A stretch of DNA of 7,001 bases, from assembly GCA_013694885.1 (NCBI GenBank), contig JACDBO010000169.1, positions 1 to 7,001 of the forward strand, read 5' to 3'. Numbering within the stretch: position 1 is the stretch's first letter; each line of letters begins with the position of its first letter. The notes under the pieces were generated by a model that was not told the DNA's origin, did not search any database, and saw only the letters and a program-made list of their open reading frames with translations. The DNA is from Chloroflexia bacterium. Its GTDB lineage: Bacteria > Chloroflexota > Chloroflexia > Thermomicrobiales > UBA6265. This document shows positions 1-5,644 of this stretch, one piece after another. Made by a program: the position numbers and the translations under genes.

Positions 1-25
1 CCACGGACGCGGGTCCCATTGAACG

Positions 26-57
26 AGAGATTTCTCGCTGCGGCTCGAAATGACAGG
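26..57. repeat. Possible REP-like dispersed repeat fragment
   Basis: Read on the minus strand, this segment contains GTCATTTCGAG followed by GCAGCGAGAAATCT. From memory this resembles a short palindromic intergenic repeat that is abundant in many bacterial genomes, including Chloroflexota. The sequence can fold imperfectly: 31-34 pairs with 47-50 and 37-38 with 43-44, with a two-base mismatch between them. An alternative 5-bp stem pairs 24-28 with 33-37. It lies outside any gene, downstream of the minus-strand operon, where such elements usually sit. Only one copy is in the window, so its repeat nature is inferred from resemblance and not shown. Confidence 0.45.
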
Positions 58-80
58 TTCTGCTCTGAGAAACTGCCCTG

Positions 81-122
81 AAAAACTCGGCGACCATCGC
101 GAATGTACGCGCCGTCGCTTTT
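81..122 (-). terminator. Candidate Rho-independent terminator, possibly bidirectional
   Basis: An imperfect GC-rich hairpin is visible. GCGAC at 90-94 pairs with GTCGC at 114-118, and CGCG at 98-101 pairs with CGCG at 108-111. A 3/2-base internal bulge separates the two stems and the loop is 102-107. An A5 run (81-85) lies on one side and a T4 run (119-122) on the other. For minus-strand transcripts the U-run comes four bases after the stem, 80-120 bases past the zinc-ribbon stop codon, so it could end the transporter operon. On the plus strand the T-run follows the stem directly. The bulge and short T-runs make it a weak terminator at best. Confidence 0.4.
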
Positions 123-201
123 GGCGCATGGTGGCGTCCCACAGGGTCACGAACACTCGAAAAGACAGCTTCCGGGCGAGGGGGCTGGGGGGTGAGGGCC
201 G

Positions 202-606
202 CTACCGCGCGGATTCCGTCGCCCGCTCGACGACTCTGGTACCCAGATCTTCGAACCACTCCCCGCCAGTCCCCGTGGCGGCAAAGGCGATCAAGCCTAC
301 GCAGGTGAGGAGACAGAGGGCGAGGAGGCCCAGGAGCACCCAGAGCCAGACGCGACGCTTTCGCGCCGGCGGTGGGCCGAGGCTCGACATGCGCCAGTCA
401 TCGGGCTCAGGCTCGGCGGGGGTCGCCGGGGGAGGTTCGGGTTGGGGGTGCTGGAGTGGCGGGCTGGGTTCGGTCCGGGCCGCGGGCAGGGGCATCCCGC
501 AGTTCGCGCAGTAGCGGTCCCCCGGTTCGTTCTGCTGCTCGCAGTTCGGGCAGCGGAGGTCGGCGCTCTCGCGGTTTGCGGCGGAGTCGCCCTGGTTGTC
601 GGTCAT
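202..606 (-). CDS. Zinc-ribbon protein with single membrane segment, unknown function
   Basis: A 134-residue protein of unrecognised function. It has a short acidic/polar lead, then a compact zinc ribbon with CPNC at residues 19-22 and CANC at 33-36, giving four cysteines in a C-x2-C-x10-C-x2-C layout. A Pro/Glu-rich linker follows (about 41-80), then a basic patch ARKRR (81-85), one hydrophobic membrane segment (about 86-111), and a short charged tail (112-134). The basic patch before the membrane segment predicts the zinc ribbon inside the cell and the tail outside. The start at 606 was chosen because it puts the zinc ribbon near the N-terminus and gives a TGATG junction with the permease stop; a longer reading up to 714 only adds sequence overlapping the permease. 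I see no good Shine-Dalgarno site, so translation is probably coupled to the permease gene. Many bacterial zinc_ribbon_2-type proteins share this layout without a known role. Assembly or regulation of the transporter is only a guess from position. Confidence 0.85.
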   Translation of the reverse strand: MTDNQGDSAANRESADLRCPNCEQQNEPGDRYCANCGMPLPAARTEPSPPLQHPQPEPPPATPAEPEPDDWRMSSLGPPPARKRRVWLWVLLGLLALCLLTCVGLIAFAATGTGGEWFEDLGTRVVERATESAR

Positions 607-1562
607 CAATCGTTCAACCGGGGATCGAGCGCGTCGCGCAGGCCGTTCCCGAGCAGATTGAAGGCGAGCGCGGTGATGTAGATCGCCAGTCCCGGAATGA
701 AGACGTAGGTCCACGACGCGCGATAGAACTCCTTGGCCTCATCGAGCATGTTGCCCCATGACGGGATCGGGATGCGCACGCCGAACCCGAGGTAGCTGAG
801 CGATGCCTCGGCGATGATCAGACCAGGGATCGCCAGTGAAATCCAGACGATGATCAGCGAGAGCACGTTCGGAAAGATATGGCGAAAGATGATGCGCGAG
901 TTCGAGGCCCCGACCACGCGGGCGGCGTCGACGTAGTCGCGATTCTTCAGCGAGAGCACCTCGCCGCGCACGAGGCGGGCGATTCCGGTCCATCCCAGCG
1001 AGGCAATCACCAGCGCCAAACCAACCGGACCCGGTCGCCACAGCGTTGAGAGCAGCAGGAGCAAGGTGATGCCGGGGATAGCGATGATCATATCCACGAA
1101 CCGCATCAGAACCGAATCGATGAACCCACCGTAGTAACCGGCGACCGAACCGACCGTGCCGCCGACTGCCAGCGCCACCAGGGCCGAGAGCCATGCGACC
1201 ATCAGCGAGATACGACCGCCGTAGGCCAGGCGCGTCAGAATATCCCGACCGCTGGCGTCCGTACCGAGCAGGTAACTGTCGGAACCAGGCGCCAGAAGGT
1301 TGGAGCGGAGGTCGCCGCGCTCATAGCTATGACCGGTAATCTGGGAAACCACGGGAGCGCCGAAGGCAAACAGGAGAATAAAGACGCAGATGCCGAGTGA
1401 AACCATCGCGACCTTGTCGCGGCGGAGCCTCCGCCAGGCGCGGCGGTAGAAACCAGGCGTCGAACGCAACCGCCCCCGTTGATCGGCGGCGGCAGTTTCT
1501 TGCGTGCGCTCCGAGCGTGGTTGCCCGATGCTCTCGCCGACGATCTCCGTCTGTTGCACCAT
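606..1562 (-). CDS. DppC/OppC-type ABC transporter permease
   Basis: Inner-membrane permease subunit of a peptide/nickel-family ABC importer, 318 residues, a usual length for the family. A basic cytoplasmic N-terminus of about 50 residues leads into the first membrane helix (about 52-74). The family signature LLGTDASGRD follows at 98-107. The BPD_transp_1 region has further helices near 118-143, 150-173, 233-253 and 285-307. The cytoplasmic EAA-type loop that contacts the ATPase is at about 209-232 (DAARVVGAS then IFPN). The C-terminus GLRDALDPRLND is typical of DppC/OppC. The start at 1562 has a purine-rich GAGGCAGGCAGG stretch just upstream. It pairs functionally with the DppB-type permease encoded 86 bases upstream, and its stop overlaps the zinc-ribbon gene by one base. 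Substrate cannot be read from sequence; oligopeptides, dipeptides, nickel or other solutes are all possible in this family. Confidence 0.95.
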   Translation of the reverse strand: MVQQTEIVGESIGQPRSERTQETAAADQRGRLRSTPGFYRRAWRRLRRDKVAMVSLGICVFILLFAFGAPVVSQITGHSYERGDLRSNLLAPGSDSYLLGTDASGRDILTRLAYGGRISLMVAWLSALVALAVGGTVGSVAGYYGGFIDSVLMRFVDMIIAIPGITLLLLLSTLWRPGPVGLALVIASLGWTGIARLVRGEVLSLKNRDYVDAARVVGASNSRIIFRHIFPNVLSLIIVWISLAIPGLIIAEASLSYLGFGVRIPIPSWGNMLDEAKEFYRASWTYVFIPGLAIYITALAFNLLGNGLRDALDPRLND

Positions 1563-1576
1563 CTACCTGCCTGCCT

Positions 1577-1603
1577 CGTGATCGAGCGCAACTGTCGATC
1601 GCG
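1577..1603 (-). repeat. Small inverted repeat between the two permease genes
   Basis: GATCGA at 1580-1585 pairs with TCGATC at 1595-1600 around a 9-base loop. Two more base pairs (1577/1603 and 1578/1602) form beyond a single mismatch. It lies in the 86-base spacer, directly before the purine-rich ribosome-binding stretch of the DppC-type gene. No T-run follows. It could affect translation of the second permease, but it is short enough to be chance. Confidence 0.25.
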
Positions 1604-1648
1604 TGCGCGCCTGGATGAGCGGACTTTAGCAATACGTCAATCGTGGCG

Positions 1649-2617
1649 TCAACCGAGGCGTACTCTCGGGTCCAACACGCCGTACATGACATCGGCGAGC
1701 AGGTTGCCGACGACTGTCAGGAACGCCAGCATCATGATCGCGGCCATCGCGACCGAATAGTCGTTTTGAATCAGCGAGTTGATCGTGAGTCTCCCGACGC
1801 CGTTCCACGAAAAGACTTCCTCGGTGATCACCGCGCCGCCGAAGAGGTCGGGGAGCGTCAGGCCGACCAGCGTCATCAACGGCAGGAGCGCGTTGCGGAA
1901 GGCGTGACCCATCAGGACCGCCCGCTGCCGCAAGCCTTTCGCTTGAGCAGTGCGGATGAAATCCTGGCGAATGACGTCGAGCATCGATGAGCGGATGTAG
2001 CGCGTCCACCCGGCGAGCTGGATGATGCCGAGCGTGAATGCCGGCAGGATCAGATGTTGGACCCGGTCCCAGAATCCCGATTCCCCACGCAGGGTTTGCG
2101 TCCCGCCGATCGGCAGCGACGGCAATCCCCATTCCTGGAACTTGACGCCAAACAGGATCAGCAGCATCAGCCCCAGCCAGACCGACGGGATCGAATAGAA
2201 GGCAACGGAGAGGATGGTCGTCGAACGGTCGAAGAACGAGTTTCGCTTGACCGCCGACCAGATGCCGATCGGGATGGAGAGCAGCAGCGCAAATACCAGC
2301 GACGTGCCCGTCAACAGCAACGTGTTCGGCAGCGTGTCCTTGAGGCGTTGTAGGACCGGCGTGTAGTTAACAAACGAGTTTCCGAGGTCGCCCTGGAAGA
2401 CATTGCTGAGCCAGATGAAGTAGCGCGTATACCATGGATCGTTGAGGCCGAGGTTCTCCCGGATGCGCTCACGGTCGGCCGGGGTGAAATTAGAGCTGAA
2501 TTCGAATTGGTCGGTGGGGCTCCCGGGGACGAGATTGAGCAAGGCATAGACGATGAACGAGATACCGAGCATGAGCGGAACCATGAGGATGATTCGGCGG
2601 AGGAGATAACGTGCCAT
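1649..2617 (-). CDS. DppB/OppB-type ABC transporter permease
   Basis: Inner-membrane permease of a peptide/nickel-family importer, 322 residues. The N-terminus MARYLLRRIILMVPLMLGIS is the classic DppB/OppB opening, with the first helix at about 9-29 and LVPGSP just after it. GDLGNSF at 76-82 is another family marker. The BPD_transp_1 core has helices near 98-121, 134-158, 240-265 and 288-313. The EAA-type ATPase-contact loop is at about 219-247 (FIRTAQAKGL then FRNALLPL). The C-terminus YGVLDPRVRLG is also typical. The start at 2617 was chosen over a further upstream ATG at 2674 because it begins exactly at the conserved family N-terminus. A GGGGG run (2634-2630) lies 12 bases upstream, a rather long spacing for a ribosome-binding site. 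The gene lies between the binding-protein gene and the DppC-type permease in the same direction, so the two permeases should form the heterodimeric channel. Confidence 0.95.
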   Translation of the reverse strand: MARYLLRRIILMVPLMLGISFIVYALLNLVPGSPTDQFEFSSNFTPADRERIRENLGLNDPWYTRYFIWLSNVFQGDLGNSFVNYTPVLQRLKDTLPNTLLLTGTSLVFALLLSIPIGIWSAVKRNSFFDRSTTILSVAFYSIPSVWLGLMLLILFGVKFQEWGLPSLPIGGTQTLRGESGFWDRVQHLILPAFTLGIIQLAGWTRYIRSSMLDVIRQDFIRTAQAKGLRQRAVLMGHAFRNALLPLMTLVGLTLPDLFGGAVITEEVFSWNGVGRLTINSLIQNDYSVAMAAIMMLAFLTVVGNLLADVMYGVLDPRVRLG

Positions 2618-2718
2618 GGTGACGTGTTGCCCCCTGAATCTTCGCGCCGGCGAGCGAGCGCAATCCAAGCACAATCCACGAATCTTGAGAACGGCCCAAA
2701 TCGGTCAGCGTTCGAGGT

Positions 2719-2747
2719 TGGCCACCACCGCTAGGCGGTGGTGGCCA
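2719..2747 (-). repeat. Perfect 13-bp hairpin between binding-protein and permease genes
   Basis: Bases 2719-2731 are perfectly complementary to 2735-2747 with only a three-base loop (TAG). The arms are rich in GGTGGTGG/CCACCACC, so the RNA hairpin would be very stable. It lies about 110 bases past the binding-protein stop codon and about 100 before the permease start. No T-run follows on either strand, so it is unlikely to be a classic terminator. Stable hairpins here are known in other ABC import operons, such as the REP elements after malE, where they protect the upstream mRNA and lower downstream expression. That role is inferred here. Confidence 0.75.
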
Positions 2748-2748
2748 T

Positions 2749-2779
2749 GCGCCTCAGCCTCAGGTTTGATTCTAGGCGC
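2749..2779 (-). repeat. Weak inverted repeat beside the main hairpin
   Basis: GCGCCT at 2749-2754 can pair with AGGCGC at 2774-2779 across a 19-base loop that contains part of a CCTCAG tandem duplication. The 7-base word CTAGGCG occurs both in this repeat (2772-2778) and in the neighbouring 13-bp hairpin (2731-2737), so the two could compete for pairing. It is short and may be chance. Confidence 0.25.
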
Positions 2780-2798
2780 TTGGTCTCCCGAGCGCCAC

Positions 2799-2818
2799 CC
2801 CTCGAAGACTATCGAGGG
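2799..2818 (-). repeat. Hairpin just after the binding-protein stop codon
   Basis: CCCTCGA at 2799-2805 is complementary to TCGAGGG at 2812-2818 with a six-base loop, giving a 7-bp stem that starts 37 bases past the stop codon of the binding-protein gene. No T-run follows on the minus strand. It may act with the larger hairpin downstream as a 3' stabiliser or partial terminator. Confidence 0.45.
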
Positions 2819-2855
2819 CCGAGACACTCATCGTTCCCGGTACGATGCGGGTGGT

Positions 2856-4679
2856 CTATTGCTCCACCCACGCGTAGGTCATGTACCAGGTCTGACCGGC
2901 GAAACCATTCGGCAAGAAGTTGTGGACCCGCCGCTGGGCGCCCATGATCGTCTGGCGGAAGAGGAGCACACCGTTGGCCTGTTCGTCGTTGACGATATTC
3001 GTCTGCTCCAACAAGAGCGCGAGACGGGCCTCGGGATCAAGCTCCACGCGCTGCTGCGCGTCCAACTCGTCGTAGCGCTCGTTGCAGTAGCGCATCGTGT
3101 TGAAGCCGCCTGACTCTGGTGTGGCGTCGCAGCGGTACATGTCGCCCTGACTACCGTCGACACCCCAGCTGAAACCGTAGACCGCCATCTGGAAGTCGCC
3201 GGTGTCGACCGCATCGCTGAGGCTGGTGAAGGGGACCGCCGCCGGGATCATCTCGATCCCGACCTCGCGCCATGCCTGCTGCATGTACGGGAGTTGCTGC
3301 TCGTAGGTGGCGACACCCTCGGAGAAGAGGCACTCGAAGCTGAACCGCACGCCATCCTTCTCGCGGATGCCGTCGCCATCGCCATCGACCCAGCCAGCCT
3401 CTTCAAGAAGCTGTCGCGCCATGTCCGGCTGGTAGGTGAAGTCCGTGGTGACCTGATCCGGCGCGTAGGCGATCGAGAGCGGTGCCTGGGTGCCGATCGC
3501 GCGGGCCGCAAACCCGAGGTAGATCGACTCCGCCATCAACTGGCGGTCCAGCGCGTAGAACATCGCCTGGCGCACTGGCACCTCGGTGAAGAGCGGTGAC
3601 CGGGCCGGATCCTGATTCGGCGAGTACCAATTGAATCCGGCGTTGTCGTAATTCACGATGTTCAGGTTAGGATCTGGTCGGAGCGATTCCACCTGCGCTG
3701 GTGGCACGGATTCCACGATGTCGATTTCGCCAGTCTGGAGGGCTTGCACGTTCGCCGATGGCTCGGGAATGACACGAATCGTGAACTCGTCGATCACGGG
3801 AAGGCTTGTCGGATCCCAATAATCGGGATTCTTCACGATCGTCACATGGTCGGCCGTGACCCACTCGCGGAACAGGAACGGACCGGATCCGACGACCCGC
3901 GCGGGATCTTGACCAGTGTTGCCTGGGTCGGAACCCCATTGGTCGAGGGCGACGCCCTCCCAGATGTGCCGCGGCACGACACCGACCAACCCGATAGCGT
4001 CGGAGATCGCCGTGGCGACCGGCTCCAGCGTCTTGATCTCGAACGTTTTCTCATCGACGGCACGGTAGGAGTCGACGATCAGGGAGACCGACGATGTGCG
4101 TGGGCTGAGGCTCCCTTCGCCAAGGGTCGCGTCGAAGCTGAAGACGACATCTTCGGCGGTGACGGGCTGGCCGTCATGCCACATCGCGTTCTGGTTGATA
4201 TGGAAGGTGAAGGTCAGACCGTCGTCCGCAAGCTCCCAGTAGTCGGCAAGATCGGGAACGGGGAGACCGTCGATGGGGCTGGAACCCGTAAGATAATTGA
4301 ACATGAAACCCGTCACCCAACCCGAGTAGACGTCATCGCTCAGGATCGGATTGAGGGTGCCGATGTCGCTGGTGTTGCCGAGGATGATGATCCCACCCTC
4401 GCTTTGCGGCTCTTCGAACTCGATGCTCTCCCGCAGTAGTGCATCCCACTCCTCGCGGTTGATCGAGCGCTGACCCGGCGTCAGGGAGAGCACAGGAACC
4501 GTCGCCGCGTCTGCCGAACCGGCCGCTGGGCTGGAATCCTGGGCGCCGACGGAGCGCGCGAGCAGCCCCGCCGCACCGGCCGAGACACCCATGGCGCTGG
4601 CGCGGGTCATGAATTGTCGTCTGCTGAGCTGGCCTCCGCGGAGCTGCTCGACCAGCGTATCGATTCGCGTTCGGTCCAT
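2856..4679 (-). CDS. Tat-exported family 5 ABC solute-binding protein (peptide/nickel type)
   Basis: Extracytoplasmic binding protein of the DppA/OppA type (SBP_bac_5), 607 residues. A short amphipathic stretch (1-18) leads into a twin-arginine motif SRRQFM (19-24), a small-residue hydrophobic segment, and a VGA/Q cleavage-like site near 44-47. No cysteine sits at the signal end, so it does not look like a lipoprotein. The mature part shows family landmarks: LNPILSDD (109-116), MWHDGQPVTAEDVVFSFD (166-183), VVGSGPFLF (262-270), NPDYWDP (284-290), VRQAMFYALDR (369-379), and a DGDGDG acidic loop (432-437) resembling a calcium-binding loop. Cysteines at 517 and 532 could form a disulfide. The start at 4679 was chosen for its strong GGAGGAGA site and correct signal position; an in-frame extension to 4808 has neither. 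It is the first gene of the importer cluster and would deliver substrate to the two permeases. The ligand is unknown. Confidence 0.95.
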   Translation of the reverse strand: MDRTRIDTLVEQLRGGQLSRRQFMTRASAMGVSAGAAGLLARSVGAQDSSPAAGSADAATVPVLSLTPGQRSINREEWDALLRESIEFEEPQSEGGIIILGNTSDIGTLNPILSDDVYSGWVTGFMFNYLTGSSPIDGLPVPDLADYWELADDGLTFTFHINQNAMWHDGQPVTAEDVVFSFDATLGEGSLSPRTSSVSLIVDSYRAVDEKTFEIKTLEPVATAISDAIGLVGVVPRHIWEGVALDQWGSDPGNTGQDPARVVGSGPFLFREWVTADHVTIVKNPDYWDPTSLPVIDEFTIRVIPEPSANVQALQTGEIDIVESVPPAQVESLRPDPNLNIVNYDNAGFNWYSPNQDPARSPLFTEVPVRQAMFYALDRQLMAESIYLGFAARAIGTQAPLSIAYAPDQVTTDFTYQPDMARQLLEEAGWVDGDGDGIREKDGVRFSFECLFSEGVATYEQQLPYMQQAWREVGIEMIPAAVPFTSLSDAVDTGDFQMAVYGFSWGVDGSQGDMYRCDATPESGGFNTMRYCNERYDELDAQQRVELDPEARLALLLEQTNIVNDEQANGVLLFRQTIMGAQRRVHNFLPNGFAGQTWYMTYAWVEQ

Positions 4680-4686
4680 TCTGCGA

Positions 4687-4694
4687 TCTCCTCC
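4687..4694 (-). promoter_or_regulatory. Ribosome-binding site of the solute-binding protein gene
   Basis: GGAGGAGA reads on the minus strand from 4694 to 4687, with its GGAGG core 10 bases before the ATG at 4679. It is the clearest Shine-Dalgarno site in the window. It decides the start codon in favour of the 607-residue protein and fits strong translation of a binding protein needed in excess over its permeases. Confidence 0.8.
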
Positions 4695-4978
4695 GTTTTC
4701 GGGCCCCGCGACCACCGCGTTGGGGTGCGCAAACGCCTCGACTCCGATTCGACAACCGCTATCCATCGCGTCGCCGGGCTTGGTTGCCCGTTGATCCACG
4801 GACGGCATAACATCTACATCCTCGCACGATACGCGCCACGGGCAGCCTTGGAGCGACGCCTGGGCCTATCTCCCGCCATACGCGCCCCGTCGCTCACACC
4901 TCGTCGACCGTGTTCGTCCGCTGGCCTTGTGTCACCACCGCGGCTTTGCCATCATCGGCGTATCGCGCGCATGGAAGC

Positions 4979-4996
4979 CGGTTACTTCGGTTACTC
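4979..4996 (+). repeat. Imperfect 9-base tandem repeat upstream of comEA
   Basis: CGGTTACTT is followed directly by CGGTTACTC, eight of nine bases identical. It lies 67 bases before the comEA start and just downstream of the weak promoter candidate, where a regulator could bind. A repeat this short can arise by chance. Confidence 0.35.
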
Positions 4997-5045
4997 AGGA
5001 AGTACGGCGGAGCCGGCGCGGTGGATGCGTTTGGCCCGGTCGTCC

Positions 5046-5054
5046 AGGAGAGGA
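5046..5054 (+). promoter_or_regulatory. Ribosome-binding site of comEA
   Basis: AGGAGAGGA lies before the ATG at 5063, the second AGGA ending eight bases from it. It supports this start over an in-frame upstream ATG at 4910, which would add about 50 unlikely residues ahead of the membrane anchor. Confidence 0.7.
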
Positions 5055-5062
5055 CAGAGTTC

Positions 5063-5644
5063 ATGCCCCGGCTTCAGCGCGTTGTCCTCGCGCTCGTCCT
5101 CGGTCTGCTGGTGACCGCGTCGGTGGTGCTCCTCTTCAACCGGCGCGACACCCCATCGTTCGTCATCGTCCCATCCACCGTCGAGGCGACGATCGCCGTC
5201 CAGATCGGCGGCGCGGTGGCCACACCGGGCGTCGTGAATCTCCCGGCGGGCGCGCGGATGATCGACGCCATCGACGCGGCTGGCGGCCTCAGCGCCGCTG
5301 CCGATGTCAGCCAGCTCAACCTCGCCGCCCGCCTCGCGGACGCCCAGCGCCTGGACATCCCGCGGCTGACGCCTTCCCCCGAGGCAACCCGAGTCTCATC
5401 CTCGACACCCACCGATCCCTCAACCGAGCTCACCGATCCGGGCGATACCCGGATCAACGTCAACACCGCCGAGGTGGTCGAGTTGGAGACGCTGCCGGGG
5501 ATTGGACCCGTGCTGGCCGCACGGATCATCGCCTACCGCGGCGAGCATGGGCCGTTTCAGACGGTGGACGATCTGGATGCCGTGCAGGGAATCTCCGCGA
5601 CCATGGTCGAGGAACTGCGGCCGCTGGTGACGGTCGATGGGTAG
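5063..5644 (+). CDS. comEA: ComEA, membrane-anchored DNA receptor for transformation
   Basis: ComEA binds incoming double-stranded DNA at the outer face of the membrane and passes it to the ComEC channel during natural transformation. This 193-residue protein has the full family layout. A single N-terminal membrane anchor (about 7-26) is followed by an SLBB-type domain (about 43-100, with VQIGGAVATPGVVNLPAGAR and DAIDAAGGL). A Ser/Thr/Pro-rich linker (about 103-128) leads to a C-terminal helix-hairpin-helix DNA-binding domain (about 131-190, INVNTAEVVELETLPGIGP then AYRGEHGPF). The second hairpin reads QGIS where GIG is more common. The start at 5063 gives a short charged end directly before the membrane segment and has a good ribosome-binding site. 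Its stop lies inside the start of comEC, so the two are almost certainly co-transcribed. SLBB plus HhH makes ComEA far more likely than a free HhH protein. Confidence 0.95.
   Translation: MPRLQRVVLALVLGLLVTASVVLLFNRRDTPSFVIVPSTVEATIAVQIGGAVATPGVVNLPAGARMIDAIDAAGGLSAAADVSQLNLAARLADAQRLDIPRLTPSPEATRVSSSTPTDPSTELTDPGDTRINVNTAEVVELETLPGIGPVLAARIIAYRGEHGPFQTVDDLDAVQGISATMVEELRPLVTVDG

Larger units (their letters stand above)
4680..5062. promoter_or_regulatory. Divergent intergenic region between importer operon and comEA
   Basis: These 383 bases separate the minus-strand importer from the plus-strand competence genes and must hold the leader and probably the promoter of each. No strong sigma-70 consensus is visible. 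A weak candidate for comEA is TTGTGT (4927-4932) with CATCAT (4950-4955) at 17-base spacing. Other structure includes an imperfect 9-base tandem repeat (CGGTTACTT/CGGTTACTC, 4979-4996), a 5-bp hairpin CGGGC/GCCCG (4775-4790), and ATACGCGCC occurring twice (4829-4837 and 4878-4886). Reading frames that cross the region in both directions are upstream extensions of the flanking genes or out of frame, and look non-coding. Confidence 0.5.

Noticed and set aside
50..514. Plus-strand open frame of 154 codons at the left edge
   Set aside because: It is low-complexity Arg/Gly/Ser sequence overlapping the zinc-ribbon gene, and it would cross the hairpin at 81-122.
607..714. N-terminal extension of the zinc-ribbon protein to the ATG at 714
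   Set aside because: The added 36 residues are arginine-rich sequence within the DppC-type gene; the start at 606 gives a standard coupled junction.
2618..2700. Possible promoter for the permease genes (TTGGGC with GATTGT at 17 bases on the minus strand)
   Set aside because: Both boxes match the consensus poorly, and read-through from the binding-protein gene explains expression without it.
2719..2747. The 13-bp hairpin as a Rho-independent terminator
   Set aside because: No T-run follows the stem on either strand, and the downstream permease genes have no other obvious promoter.
3365..3395. DGDGDG acidic loop as evidence for a dockerin or EF-hand protein
   Set aside because: It is a single loop inside a full-length family 5 binding protein, where I recall similar acidic loops; it does not indicate a separate domain.
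3744..4439. Plus-strand open frame of 231 codons opposite the binding-protein gene
   Set aside because: The composition is that of an antisense frame, with no domain and no start signal; the minus-strand frame matches the SBP_bac_5 family throughout.
4680..4808. N-terminal extension of the solute-binding protein to the ATG at 4808
   Set aside because: The extra 43 residues would bury the Tat signal inside the protein, and the strong GGAGGAGA site directly precedes the ATG at 4679.
4614..5114. Plus-strand open frame of 166 codons spanning the divergent gap
   Set aside because: It starts inside the binding-protein gene on the other strand, ends inside comEA in another frame, has no ribosome-binding site and no familiar motif.
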